Shown here piece by piece: positions 48,288 to 57,436 of a stretch of DNA of 64,000 nucleotides. Made by a program: the position numbers and the translations under genes. Numbering within the stretch: position 1 is the first letter of the stretch; the number at the start of each line of letters is the position of its first letter. Source of the DNA: Streptomyces sp. NBC_01306 (GTDB taxonomy: Bacteria; Actinomycetota; Actinomycetes; Streptomycetales; Streptomycetaceae); NCBI RefSeq assembly GCF_026340465.1, contig NZ_JAPEPC010000001.1:1553501-1617500 (forward strand), written 5' to 3'. Below the pieces are notes generated by a model. It was not told the DNA's origin, did not search any database, and saw only the letters and a program-made list of their open reading frames with translations.

Positions 48288-48310
48288 GAGTAGGAGTAGG
48301 AGTAGGAGCA
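48275..48310 (+). repeat. 6-base tandem repeat (GGAGTA/GGAGCA)
   Basis: Six units of GGAGYA span the 3' end of the DUF6191-like gene and its downstream flank. Slippage here would change the C-terminal Glu/Gln run or the stop position. Confidence 0.85.
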
Positions 48311-48395
48311 GCGTCGCCCGGCGTCCGAGTCCTAGGGCCACCGGCACCCGCACCCCCGCATCCGTACAGCTGCCTGCACCCCCCATCCGTACAGC

Positions 48396-51300
48396 TCAGA
48401 AGGCCCCCTGAGCGGCGGCCTCCGAAAGGTCCTCCGCGGTGTCCGTGAAGAGGCGCAGCCGGTGGGTCAGGGCGGCCGCCTCGCCTCGTCCTGTGACGCC
48501 CAGCTTGGCCAGGATGTTGGAGACGTGCACGCTCGCCGTCTTGGGCGCGATGAACAGCGTCTCGGCTATCTGACGGTTGGTGCGGCCCGCTGCTACCAGG
48601 CGCAGGACGTCCTGCTCACGGCTGGTGAGGCCGAAGTCGTCGACAGCGCTGCGCATGTCTGCCGGTGCCGGAGCACCTACGTGGTCCGCGGCTTCGGTGA
48701 GGGGGAGTCTGGCGCGCTGTGCGAGCAGCCTGATCTCCTCGGCCAGCGGGCGGGCGCCGAGCCGGTCGGCCGTCGCGAGGCTGCTGCGGAGCAGCTTCGC
48801 GGCACGTTCCCGGGCCGCGGGTTCGCGGTCGGAGCCGTGCGCGAGCAGGGCGGCGGCCCAGTGCAGGTGCACCTGCGCCAGCTCAAAGGGGCGTTCCAGT
48901 GGCTCCAGGGCCCCGGCAGCCGCGCTCCAGTGCTCCGGCCGGTCCAGACCGTCGGCACGGGCCAGCTCGGCGCTGACGTGCAGGGCGTAGGCACTCCAGA
49001 GCGGTACGGGCGTGGCGAGCCGCTTCGCCGTGGAGCAGATGAGTTCCAGGGATTCCGTGCGGCCCGGCTCGGCCGCCGGCAGGCCTCGGGTGTTGGCTTC
49101 GGCGGTGGCGGCGGCGAGAACCAGGGGCCAGCCGTAGCGCTGGGTGCCGGGCGGGAACCCCGCTTCCACCGCCCCGGCCAGTACCGCACGGGCCTCGTCC
49201 AGCTGCCCCTGGGCGGCCAGAATCCCGAGGCTGAGCCTGGCCAGCGGTATGGAGTGCTGGGGCATCGGGTCATGGGTGCCGAAGTGGGCGTTGGCCGAGG
49301 CGAGGTGCCGGGCTGCCTCGTCCTGCTCCCCGCGGAGCAGCGCCAGGTCCGCGAGCCGCAGGCAGACGTTGCCCCGGGGCTTGGCGCTCTGCGCGCACCG
49401 GAGCACCCACTGCGCGCACGCCGACGCCTCCTCCCAGCGGCCCAGGGCGAACAGCGAGTCGGTCATGTTGCCCCGGACCCAGGCCTCCTGGTCCCGCAGG
49501 CCGTACTTGCCCGCGAGGGCGATACCGGCGGTGCCCACGTCGACGGCCTCGGCGGAACGGCCGATGGACTCCAGGTTCGACATCAGATTGGTGTGCGCGC
49601 GGCAGCCTTCGGCGACCAGGCCGAGTTCGGTCGTCCGCTTGAGGGCGGCCCGCATGGTGGCCAGCCCGGTCTCGATGTCGCCGGAGTCGATCAGGAGGCC
49701 GCCGAGGGTGAGGCGGGCGCTCAGTTCGATCTCCTCCGCACCGACCAGCCGGGCGTAGTCCACGGCGCATTCGGCCGCGGTCAGGCTGTCGGGTCCCGGT
49801 TCGTGGAGCATCGCCCAGCTCGCCGCAGTGGTGAGCACCTGGGCATGGACGGCCGACGGGGGCAGCCCGCGTACCAGCTCCTGCGCAGTGGCGATCTCCC
49901 GCCAGCCGTTGCCCCGGGCGAGGCTCTGCTCCAGCTTGGCCCGCTCGGTCCAGAACCAGGCGGCGCGCAGTGCGTCGTCGGCGCCGCCGTCGATGATGCG
50001 CAGGGCCTTCTTGGAGATCTTCAGGGACCGTTCACGCTCACCGCAGCAGCGCGCGGCGACCACCGCTTCGGCGAGCAGGTCGAGATAACGCAGCGCGGAC
50101 GGCGCGGATGTCCCTGGTTCGTGTCCGCAGGCCGGGTAGGCATCGGCGGAGTCCATCGGCCGCAGCCCGTCCCGTACATCGACCGGCGCACTGTCCCAGA
50201 CCTCCATCGCCCGCTCCAGGAGCCGCAGTTGCTCGGAGTAGGCGTGGCGCCTGCGTGCCTCCGCCGAGGCCAGCAGCACAGCGGGCAGGGCCTTCGCCGC
50301 GTCGTGCGCGTAGTACCAGTAGCCGGCGAGCCGGGTGGTGCGCGCGTCGGCCCGTACGAGCGAGGGGTCGTTCTCCAGGGCCTCGGCGCAGCGGCGGTTG
50401 ATACGGGAGCGTTCTCCCGGCAGCAGATCGTCGCTGACGGCCTCGCGTACCAGGGAGTGCCGGAAGCGGTAACCTCCGCCGTCCGGCGCGGCGATCAGGA
50501 TGTTGGCCCCGACGGCGGCCCGCAGCGCCTCGATCAGATCGTCCTCGGACAGCCGGGTCACGGCGGCGAGCAGCGGATACTCGACGGTCGAGCCGCCCTC
50601 GGCCGCGAACCGGACAACCCGCTGGGCGTCGTCGGACAGGGCCTCGACCCGGACCAGCAGCAGATCGCGCAGTGAGTCGCTGATCCCGGAGACCGAGCAG
50701 TTGCCTCCGCTGCAGACGGCCAGCTCCTCGACGAAGAAGGCGTTGCCGTCGGAGCGGGCGAAGATCTCGTCGGCCAGCGAGGCCTCCGGCTCGGCGGCGA
50801 GGATGCCGGTCAGCTGGAGCCGCACCTCGGACCGGGTGAAACGGGCCAGCTCGATCCGGCGGACCGTACGCAGCCGGTCCAGTTCGGCCAGGAGCGGACG
50901 CAGCGGGTGGCGCCGGTGGATGTCGTCGGCCCGGTAGGTGGCGACGACCACGAGGCGTCCGCTGCTCAGGGTCCGGAAGAGATAGGCGAGCAGATGGCGC
51001 GTGGACGCGTCGGCCCAGTGCAGGTCCTCCAGGACCAGCACCACCGTACGGTCGGCGGCGATCCGCTCAAGGAGCCGGGAGGTCAGCTCGAAGAGCCGGG
51101 CCGTGCCGTCCTCGTGGTGCGCCTGCCGGCTGGTGTCGCCCAATTCGGGCAGCAGCCTGGCCAGTTCGCCCTCCTGACCCTCCACTGCGGCGGCCATCTC
51201 GTCGGGAAGGTGGCGGCGCAGCGCGCGCAGGGCGGTGGAGAACGGGGCGTACGGAAGGCCGTCGGCGCCGATCTCGACACAGCCGCCGACGGTGACGACG

Positions 51301-51611
51301 GCCCCGGCGCGTCCGGCGCCCTCGATGAACTCCTCGACGAGCCGGGTCTTGCCGACACCGGCCTCCCCGCCGATGAGCAGCGCCTGCGGCTCCCCTCCGG
51401 TGGCGCGGGAGAGCGCGTCTCCGAGCACGGCCAACTCATCGGCTCGGCCGACGAATACGGGGCTGACTGAGGTGAACTCCACAGCGCCGAGCATCGCACA
51501 GCGGTCCGACAGTGCGGCACCCGATATACGGATGCCGCCTGCCGCGGTGCCGGTGTCCGGCTGCGCACCGTTCAACTGGGCATCAGGCAGCAGGACTCGT
51601 GGACGAATCAT
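48396..51611 (-). CDS. LuxR-family large ATP-binding (LAL) regulator
   Basis: 1071 residues from ATG 51611; the internal ATG at 51494 (1032 residues) is an alternative, but 51611 overlaps the stop of the small upstream gene (TGATG), supporting coupling. Order: AAA ATPase (Walker A GGEAGVGKTRLV, Walker B VLVLEDLHWAD), TPR-like helical middle, and C-terminal LuxR HTH (FGLTSREQDVLRLVAAGRTNRQIAETLF..). MalT-like LAL regulators often control secondary metabolism or carbon use. No neighbouring cluster indicates the target. Includes Cys-rich CSGGNC about residue 310. Confidence 0.88.
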   Translation of the reverse strand: MIRPRVLLPDAQLNGAQPDTGTAAGGIRISGAALSDRCAMLGAVEFTSVSPVFVGRADELAVLGDALSRATGGEPQALLIGGEAGVGKTRLVEEFIEGAGRAGAVVTVGGCVEIGADGLPYAPFSTALRALRRHLPDEMAAAVEGQEGELARLLPELGDTSRQAHHEDGTARLFELTSRLLERIAADRTVVLVLEDLHWADASTRHLLAYLFRTLSSGRLVVVATYRADDIHRRHPLRPLLAELDRLRTVRRIELARFTRSEVRLQLTGILAAEPEASLADEIFARSDGNAFFVEELAVCSGGNCSVSGISDSLRDLLLVRVEALSDDAQRVVRFAAEGGSTVEYPLLAAVTRLSEDDLIEALRAAVGANILIAAPDGGGYRFRHSLVREAVSDDLLPGERSRINRRCAEALENDPSLVRADARTTRLAGYWYYAHDAAKALPAVLLASAEARRRHAYSEQLRLLERAMEVWDSAPVDVRDGLRPMDSADAYPACGHEPGTSAPSALRYLDLLAEAVVAARCCGERERSLKISKKALRIIDGGADDALRAAWFWTERAKLEQSLARGNGWREIATAQELVRGLPPSAVHAQVLTTAASWAMLHEPGPDSLTAAECAVDYARLVGAEEIELSARLTLGGLLIDSGDIETGLATMRAALKRTTELGLVAEGCRAHTNLMSNLESIGRSAEAVDVGTAGIALAGKYGLRDQEAWVRGNMTDSLFALGRWEEASACAQWVLRCAQSAKPRGNVCLRLADLALLRGEQDEAARHLASANAHFGTHDPMPQHSIPLARLSLGILAAQGQLDEARAVLAGAVEAGFPPGTQRYGWPLVLAAATAEANTRGLPAAEPGRTESLELICSTAKRLATPVPLWSAYALHVSAELARADGLDRPEHWSAAAGALEPLERPFELAQVHLHWAAALLAHGSDREPAARERAAKLLRSSLATADRLGARPLAEEIRLLAQRARLPLTEAADHVGAPAPADMRSAVDDFGLTSREQDVLRLVAAGRTNRQIAETLFIAPKTASVHVSNILAKLGVTGRGEAAALTHRLRLFTDTAEDLSEAAAQGAF

Positions 51612-51784
51612 CACGCCGCGTGGACGAACCGGTCCCGGAGCGATCTCACCGTCCTCTGCGTATCGTGCCGGCCGGAACGGCGGGCTGCCCTGCGGGCCTC
51701 CCGTGCCTGTCCCGCCAGCCGCTCGGCCTCGGCCCGGCGGGTGAGTTCGGCGGCGTGGGCCTTCTGGAGCTCGTACTGAATCAT
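51611..51784 (-). CDS. Small basic protein coupled to the LAL regulator (57 aa)
   Basis: 57 residues, MIQYELQKAHAAELTRRAE.. then an Arg/Ala-rich helix and ..RDRFVHAA. A GGGGAG ribosome site sits 6 bases from ATG 51784, and the TGA overlaps the LAL start by one base (TGATG). I recall similar short helical proteins in Streptomyces. Function unknown. Confidence 0.72.
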   Translation of the reverse strand: MIQYELQKAHAAELTRRAEAERLAGQAREARRAARRSGRHDTQRTVRSLRDRFVHAA

Positions 51785-51800
51785 CGTGTTCTCCCCTGTG

Positions 51801-51853
51801 GCGGAAGCCGGTTGTGCGGCGGAAGCCGGTTGTGCGGCGGAAGCCGGTTGCGG
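51801..51853. repeat. 18-base tandem repeat (3 copies) in leader
   Basis: GCGGAAGCCGGTTGTGCG occurs three times (last copy GCGG variant at its end), immediately upstream of the 57-aa gene's ribosome site. The last copy with CGGCTTCC forms a hairpin GGAAGCCG/CGGCTTCC. It may affect translation of the operon. Confidence 0.8.
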
Positions 51854-52010
51854 CTTCCTTCGATGCCTCGACTTTCGTCGCCCAGGGGGTCCGCCACATC
51901 GGGCGAGTGCCGCATCCTCATGGCGGAGGGGGCCTTAGGCGCTGTACGTGAATGCTTACGTACGGCCCAGGCCCCCTCGGGGATGCCTTACGGGGTTCTG
52001 CCCACCGGCC

Positions 52011-52622
52011 CTACTGGGTCGGGGCGGGCGCGGTGGCGGGAGCGGTCGGGAGCGCGGCGAACAGGTCGAAGTACATGCCGACGGCGACGATCAGGCCGAT
52101 GACGGCAACGCCGACAGCGCCCCAGGCGACGGCGCGGACCCAGACGGCCTGCGGGCGGATGGGCGAGCTGAAGAACGGACGGGCCAGGACGAGGGCTCCG
52201 ACGACCAGTGCCAGCAGCGCGAAGACGCCGTTGACGAGGGCGGTGGTGTGCCAGGAGTCGGCGTAGACCTCGTGGATCTGCTGCGAGGCGCTGGCGCTCT
52301 GCGAAAGCTTCAGCTGGCCGGTCAGGGTCTCGCGCTCGGAGAGCACCTTGCCCATCCAGCTGCCGGAAAGCCCGACGAAGCCCAGCGCGGCGGCGACGAC
52401 GGCGGCCGCGCCAGCGCCGATCCCGGAGCCGGCGGCGGCGGGGCTGCCCGCCGCGAGCTCGGCCTCCGCGGCCTCTTCCTCAGCTGCTGCTTCCGCCGCG
52501 GCTTCATCCACGTCGGTGTCGGTGTCCTCAGCGGTCGCCTCCGCCGCGGCCTCATCGGCCTCGGCGTCCTGCACCTTGGCGGCGGAGTCGTCGGTCGTGT
52601 CGGTCTTGGTGGTGGCGTTCAT
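52011..52622 (-). CDS. Membrane protein with acidic N-terminal tail
   Basis: 203 residues, ATG 52622. A long Glu/Ala/Asp-rich N-terminus (1-55), then about three hydrophobic segments (72-95, 130-150, 165-190), the middle one separated by a short loop with SERETLTGQLKLSQSASASQQ. Similar proteins are annotated only as membrane proteins. Third gene of the MMPL-GNAT run. Confidence 0.72.
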   Translation of the reverse strand: MNATTKTDTTDDSAAKVQDAEADEAAAEATAEDTDTDVDEAAAEAAAEEEAAEAELAAGSPAAAGSGIGAGAAAVVAAALGFVGLSGSWMGKVLSERETLTGQLKLSQSASASQQIHEVYADSWHTTALVNGVFALLALVVGALVLARPFFSSPIRPQAVWVRAVAWGAVGVAVIGLIVAVGMYFDLFAALPTAPATAPAPTQ

Positions 52623-52657
52623 GCGGCGCACGCTAGGCGCCCTTTCTGAGAGCGGGC

Positions 52658-53212
52658 TTAATGCTCTCTGTGTGCCTTCCACTCAGGCGCCAGTACCGAC
52701 CAGACCTCGGTGTCGTGCCGGGTTCCCCGATGAGGGTGGTTCTGCCGCAGTACGCCCTCGCGCACCATCCCGAGCCGTTTCGCGACGTTGATGCTCCCGG
52801 TGTTCCCCGGGTCGACGTGCCACTCGACGCGGTGCATCCCGCGCTCGTGCACCGCCCAGTCGATCAGCACCCCGGCGGCGCGTGTGACCAGCCCCCGGCC
52901 CACCGCGGCCGGCTCCAGCCAGCAGCCGACTTCGCAGCAGCCGGTCGCGGCGTCGAACTGCGGGAACAGCACCCCGCCGACCAGCGTGCCGTCCAGCCGG
53001 ATGCCGAAGAGCCGGCCGCCGTCGGCGGCCTGTTTGTCCGCGAACGACTGGAGGAACGCACGCGCCGAAGGGAGATCCCTGGCGGCGTCCGCCAGTCCGA
53101 TGTACTGGCCGATGAATTCGCGGCCCCGGTCGATATGGGCCAGGTAGTCCGCGGCCTGCCACGGCTCCAGGAGTCCCAGCTCCGCGCCCTCACCGAGCGA
53201 TATCGCGAACAT
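52658..53212 (-). CDS. GNAT-family N-acetyltransferase (RimJ/RimL-like)
   Basis: 184 residues. GNAT signature near GRGLVTRAAGVLIDWA (acetyl-CoA loop, about 110-125) and the C-terminal NTGSINVAKRLGMVREGVLRQ block, typical of ribosomal-protein-alanine/serine acetyltransferase relatives. Overlaps the MMPL gene end by 23 bases, so translation is coupled. Acceptor unknown. Confidence 0.85.
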   Translation of the reverse strand: MFAISLGEGAELGLLEPWQAADYLAHIDRGREFIGQYIGLADAARDLPSARAFLQSFADKQAADGGRLFGIRLDGTLVGGVLFPQFDAATGCCEVGCWLEPAAVGRGLVTRAAGVLIDWAVHERGMHRVEWHVDPGNTGSINVAKRLGMVREGVLRQNHPHRGTRHDTEVWSVLAPEWKAHREH

Positions 53213-55397
53213 GCTTCTCCTCCATCACCGGTGTGTGCTGCGGATGAATTTTCGCACGGTCACCGGTGTCACCGGCGCCGGGCGCCTCGATGCTGATGCG
53301 GGGCAGCCGCCGGTCCAGCCAGCCGGGCAGCCACCAGTTCGCCCGGCCGAGCAGGTGCATCAGCGCGGGGACCAGGAGCGTCCGCAGTACGAAGGCGTCG
53401 AGCGCCACAGCTGCGGCGAGGGCGATCCCGAACATCGCGATGACCCGGTCGCCGCTCAGCACGAAGGCGAGGAAGACGGAGATCATGATGACGGCCGCGG
53501 AGTTGATCACGCGGCTGGTCTCGGCGAGGCCGACCCGGACGGCCCGCCGGTTGTCGCCGGTCTCCCGCCACTCCTCGTACATCCGGCTGACCAGGAAGAC
53601 CTGGTAGTCCATGGAGAGTCCGAAGAGCACCGAGACCATGATCACCGGCAGGAAGGGCTCGATCGGCCCCGCGCTGCCGAGTCCCAGCAGCTCACTCCCC
53701 CACCCCCACTGGAAGACCGCGACGACGACGCCGAAGGCGGACGCCACCGCTGCCACGTTCATCACGGCGGCCTTGAGCGGAATGCCGATCGAGCGGAACG
53801 CCAGCAGCAGGAGCAGACAGCCGAGCGTGATGACCACGGCGACGAAGAGCGGGAGTTTGCCGATGATCACCTCCGCGAAGTCGTCGTAGCTCGCGGTGAC
53901 ACCGCCGACCTCGACGTCGAGCGAGGTCCGGCTCTCGGCCCGGGGCAGGACATCCGTACGCAGCCGGTCGACGAGGTCACTGGTCTTCTGCGACTGCGGG
54001 GCCGAGTCGGGGACGACCGTGATGAAGGCCGTGTCGCCACTGCTGTTGTAGGTGACCGGGCTCACGGATGCGACGTCCTCGGTCGTACGCAGCCGGGCGG
54101 GCAGCTCGTCCAGCGCCACCCGGTCCCCCGCGCCGTCCAGCTTGGCGGCCAGCGTGAGCGGTCCGTTGGCCCCGGGCCCGAATCCCTTGCCGATGAGGTC
54201 GTACGCCTCCCGGGTGGTGGAGCCCGCCGGGCTGTTGCCCTGGTCGGACGTGCCCAGGTGGAGCCCCAGGGTCGGCAGCGCGAGGACCAGCATCACGGCC
54301 GCGGCGAGTGCGCCGAGCAGTCTGGGGTGCCGCTCCACGAAGGCCGACCAGCGGGCGGCGAAACCGGTGGGCGGATCGGGCTGCGGGCCACGCTCGGCGA
54401 GCCGTGCGCGTTCCCGGCGGCTCAGCGCCCGCATCCCGATGAACGAGAGCAGCGAGGGCAGCAGGGTCACCGACGCGGCCACGGTCAGGACGACCGTGAG
54501 AGAGGCCGCGATGGCGACACCGTTGAGGAAGTCCAGCCGCAGGATGAGCATCCCGAGCAGGGCGATGCAGACGGTCGCTCCGGCGAAGACGACGGCGCGG
54601 CCCGTCGTGCTCACCGCGTGTGTCACCGCCTCGGCGACCGGCAGACCGCGGCGCAGCGCCTTGCGGTGTCTGGTGACGATGAACAGCGCGTAGTCGATAC
54701 CGACACCGAGTCCGACCAGCATCCCGAGCATCGGCGCGAAGTCGGCGACGGTCATGGCGTGTCCGAGCAGCTCTATGCCGGCGTACGCGGTGCCGACGCT
54801 GACCAGGGCGGTGGCGATCGGCAGCAGGCTCGCGGCGAAGGCGCCGAAGGCGAGGAAGAGCACCAGCGCGGCGACGGCGACCCCGATGGCCTCGCTGAGA
54901 TGCACGCCGGTGGTCTGGGTGAGCGCGACGGCGCTGCCGCCCAGCTCGACCTGGAGCCCGTCGGCCTCGGCGGCCTTCGCGGTGTCGACGACGGTCCGGG
55001 CCTGCTGCACGGGGATCTCGTCGGACTGCGCGTCGAAGGTGAACACGGCGTAGGCGGTGTGCCCGTCGGCGCTGGTCCGCGGCGTCCCGACGGAGGAGAT
55101 CCCGGGGAGGTCGTCGATCTTGTTGAGGGTCTGCGTCATGCGCTGTTCGACCCCGGACGCGCGCACGCTGCCCTGCGCGGTGTGCCAGACGATGGTGTCG
55201 CTGTCGCCGCCCTGGCCGTGGAAGCCCTGGTCGAGCAGGGCGGTGGCCCGCCCGGACTCGGTGCCCGGCACTTCGTAGTCGTTGGAGTACGCGGATCCGG
55301 CGAAGCCCGCGGCGGCCGCGGTGCCGCCGAGGGCGAGGAGCCAGAGAAGAACAGTCAGAAGGCGGTGCCTGATGCACCATCGCGCGATGGCTGCCAA
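53190..55397 (-). CDS. MMPL-family RND exporter
   Basis: 735 residues from a TTG at 55397 with AGGGAG upstream. Twelve membrane helices in two 6-helix repeats with large extracytoplasmic loops after helices 1 and 7; signatures such as FVVTRHRKALRRG-like at the first repeat and GLSMDYQVFLVSRMYEEW at the second. Such proteins export lipids, siderophores or hydrophobic compounds. First gene of a three-gene minus run. Substrate unknown. Confidence 0.88.
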   Translation of the reverse strand: MAAIARWCIRHRLLTVLLWLLALGGTAAAAGFAGSAYSNDYEVPGTESGRATALLDQGFHGQGGDSDTIVWHTAQGSVRASGVEQRMTQTLNKIDDLPGISSVGTPRTSADGHTAYAVFTFDAQSDEIPVQQARTVVDTAKAAEADGLQVELGGSAVALTQTTGVHLSEAIGVAVAALVLFLAFGAFAASLLPIATALVSVGTAYAGIELLGHAMTVADFAPMLGMLVGLGVGIDYALFIVTRHRKALRRGLPVAEAVTHAVSTTGRAVVFAGATVCIALLGMLILRLDFLNGVAIAASLTVVLTVAASVTLLPSLLSFIGMRALSRRERARLAERGPQPDPPTGFAARWSAFVERHPRLLGALAAAVMLVLALPTLGLHLGTSDQGNSPAGSTTREAYDLIGKGFGPGANGPLTLAAKLDGAGDRVALDELPARLRTTEDVASVSPVTYNSSGDTAFITVVPDSAPQSQKTSDLVDRLRTDVLPRAESRTSLDVEVGGVTASYDDFAEVIIGKLPLFVAVVITLGCLLLLLAFRSIGIPLKAAVMNVAAVASAFGVVVAVFQWGWGSELLGLGSAGPIEPFLPVIMVSVLFGLSMDYQVFLVSRMYEEWRETGDNRRAVRVGLAETSRVINSAAVIMISVFLAFVLSGDRVIAMFGIALAAAVALDAFVLRTLLVPALMHLLGRANWWLPGWLDRRLPRISIEAPGAGDTGDRAKIHPQHTPVMEEKHVRDIAR

Positions 55398-55560
55398 CGG
55401 ACTGCTCCCTCGGGATCGACCTGGGTGGTTCGTCGGCCTTTATCGGGAATAAACCGTAAAGAGCAGAGACCTTTAGCGCATTACTCTGACATCGAAACGT
55501 GATCCTTTGCCTGTTTCGTGGGGTTAGTCACAAGGGTGCGCGTCGCCGTAGGGTCGGGGT

Positions 55561-55947
55561 ATGGCTGCTGAAGAGGGGACCGTACGGCTCGACACCTGGA
55601 TCTGGTCGGTGCGGCTCACCAAGACACGCTCGCAGGCCGCTGCGGCCTGCCGCGCCGGTCATGCCCGTCTCAACGGTGAGCGCGTCAAGCCCGCCCACCC
55701 GGTGCAGGCGGGCGACGAGGTACGGCTGTTCCACGCGGGACGCGAGCGGATCGTCGAGGTGTCACGCCTGGTGCGCAAGCGGGTGGGTCCGCCGGTCGCG
55801 GCCGAGTGCTATGTGGACAACAGCCCGCCGCCCCCGCCCCGGGAGGCCGTTCTCGACATCCCGGTACGCGACCGGGGTACGGGACGGCCGACGAAGCGGG
55901 ACCGGCGTGAACTGGAGCAATTGCGCGGGGACATCGGACTGCGCTGA
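55561..55947 (+). CDS. S4-domain RNA-binding protein (Hsp15/HslR-like)
   Basis: 128 residues. N-terminal S4 domain (about 8-70: VRLDTWIWSVRLTKTRSQAAAACRAGHARLNGE, then VQAGDEVRLF) and a basic C-terminal tail (RKRVGPPV.. then RPTKRDRRELEQ). HslR-type proteins rescue stalled 50S subunits carrying tRNA. Divergent from the MMPL gene, convergent with the anion permease. Confidence 0.88.
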   Translation: MAAEEGTVRLDTWIWSVRLTKTRSQAAAACRAGHARLNGERVKPAHPVQAGDEVRLFHAGRERIVEVSRLVRKRVGPPVAAECYVDNSPPPPPREAVLDIPVRDRGTGRPTKRDRRELEQLRGDIGLR

Positions 55948-56018
55948 CCGGTCCGGGGGCGGGTGAACGGAGCGGGCAGCTCCGTGCGGAGCGGCAACCG
56001 CACGCCCGGATGGACCGG
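55948..56018. terminator. Long hairpin between convergent S4 and permease genes
   Basis: CCGGTCCGGGGGCG pairs with CGCCCGG-AT-GGACCGG across about 40 bases, with a small GGAGC/GCTCC stem inside. Placed between two convergent stops; likely bidirectional terminator. Confidence 0.6.
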
Positions 56019-56019
56019 C

Positions 56020-57276
56020 TCACACTCCGATGACCAGCAGGGCTCCCCACAGTGCGACGGTCGACACGGCCAGCGTCGCCGGTACGGTCAGCAGGCCGAG
56101 CCGGGAGAAGGTGCCGAGCTCGGGCTCCTGTCCGTACTCGTTCATGATGCGGCGCCACAGCAGCGTGGCCAGTGAGCCGACGTACGTCAGGTTCGGGCCG
56201 AGGTTCACGCCGATCAGCGCGGCGAGTACCGGTCCGGGCCCGGCGGGGCCGACGACCGGCAGCAGCGCCAGGATCGCCGGCAGGTTGTTGATGGCGTTGG
56301 ACAGGACGGCGGCGACCCCGGCCACCGCGAGCAGCGCGGGGAGTGTGGCGCCGCCGGGCAGCAAGTGCCCGATCCCGTCGCCCAGTCCGTTGTCGACGAC
56401 CGCCCGCACGACGACCCCGAGCGCGAGCACGAACAGGCAGAAGAACGGGTTGGCGTCGCGCACCAGGCCGGTGACGGTGGTCCGTCCGCGGCGCAGCGCG
56501 CGGACCCCGAGCACCAGGACCCCGGCGAGGGCGGCCCAGACCGGTTCGGCGCCCGCGAAGGAGGTCACCACGAAGCCGGCGAGCGTCAGACCGACCACCA
56601 CCAGGGTGAACACCGGCGTCTCGGGCCGTTCGGCCGCGTCGGGCGCGTGCGCGGGCGCAGCCAGCTCGGCCGCGAAGAACCGGCGGAAGACGGCGTACTC
56701 GACCGCCACCGCGGCCAGCCACGGCAGGGCCATCAGAGCGGCGAACCGGGTGAAGGTCAGACCGCTCGCGGAGAACGCCAGCAGATTGGTCAGATTGGAG
56801 ACCGGCAGCAGCAGGGAGCCGGAGTTGGCGAGGTGCGCGCACGCGTAGACATGGGGCCGCGGCCTTGCGCCGACCCGCGCTGCTGTCGCGAAGACGACCG
56901 GGGTGAGCAGTACGACGGTGGCGTCCAGGCTGAGCACCGCGGTGACCACGGCAGCGACCACGAAGACACCGCCGAGCAACCGCACCGGCCGCCCGCCGCA
57001 CACCCGCGCGACCCGGTCGCCCAGGACGTCGAACAGCCCGTCGTCGGCGCAGAGCTGGGAGAGCACGAGCACCGCGGCGAGGAAGGCCACCACGGGCAGC
57101 AGGGTGCGCGTCTGGTCCCATGCCTCGGACGGCGAGACCGCGCCCAGAGCCACCACAAGTGCCGCCGCGGGTACGGCGGCTGCCGCCTCGGGCCGGCCCT
57201 GCGGACGGGTCACGGCGAAGGCGAGTACGCCCAGGAGCAGCGCTACGGAGAGGATCTCGGCGGGGACGGTGTTCAG
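56020..57276 (-). CDS. ArsB/NhaD-type anion permease, probable CTG start
   Basis: 418 residues if it starts at CTG 57276. The frame first reaches an accepted start at GTG 57213 (397 residues), but the preceding codons encode a hydrophobic stretch ([18 protein letters not shown]) that makes a complete first helix, with GGAG 6 bases upstream of a CTG. About 11 helices; SNLTNLLAF, NAINNLPAIL and GVNLGPNLTYVGSLATLL match the ion-transporter superfamily of ArsB/CitT permeases. Substrate may be arsenite or an anion such as a dicarboxylate. No ars genes are adjacent. Confidence 0.75.
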   Translation of the reverse strand: MNTVPAEILSVALLLGVLAFAVTRPQGRPEAAAAVPAAALVVALGAVSPSEAWDQTRTLLPVVAFLAAVLVLSQLCADDGLFDVLGDRVARVCGGRPVRLLGGVFVVAAVVTAVLSLDATVVLLTPVVFATAARVGARPRPHVYACAHLANSGSLLLPVSNLTNLLAFSASGLTFTRFAALMALPWLAAVAVEYAVFRRFFAAELAAPAHAPDAAERPETPVFTLVVVGLTLAGFVVTSFAGAEPVWAALAGVLVLGVRALRRGRTTVTGLVRDANPFFCLFVLALGVVVRAVVDNGLGDGIGHLLPGGATLPALLAVAGVAAVLSNAINNLPAILALLPVVGPAGPGPVLAALIGVNLGPNLTYVGSLATLLWRRIMNEYGQEPELGTFSRLGLLTVPATLAVSTVALWGALLVIGV

Positions 57277-57300
57277 GGCGTGCTCCGTGGTGGAAGCGGG

Positions 57301-57416
57301 CCGGGGCCGCGCCCCGGACCTCCGGCTCTTCCGACGCCGGGGGGATGTGATCGCGGGCCGGGCCTGCGATCACATCCCCCCGGCATCCGTGGAGCAGGGT
57401 CCGGGGCGCGGCCCCG
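57301..57416. repeat. Nested inverted-repeat element between permease and gatB
   Basis: Inner arms CCGGGGGGATGTGATCGC (57337-57354) and GCGATCACATCCCCCCGG (57366-57383) form a perfect 18-bp stem (11-base loop); outer arms CCGGGGCCGCGCCCCGGAC (57301-57319) and GTCCGGGGCGCGGCCCCG (57399-57416) form a second pair. It lies downstream of gatB on the minus strand and upstream of the permease start. Related motifs occur near 13210. Confidence 0.8.
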
Positions 57417-57436
57417 TGCGACCGTGCGTGGGCGGG

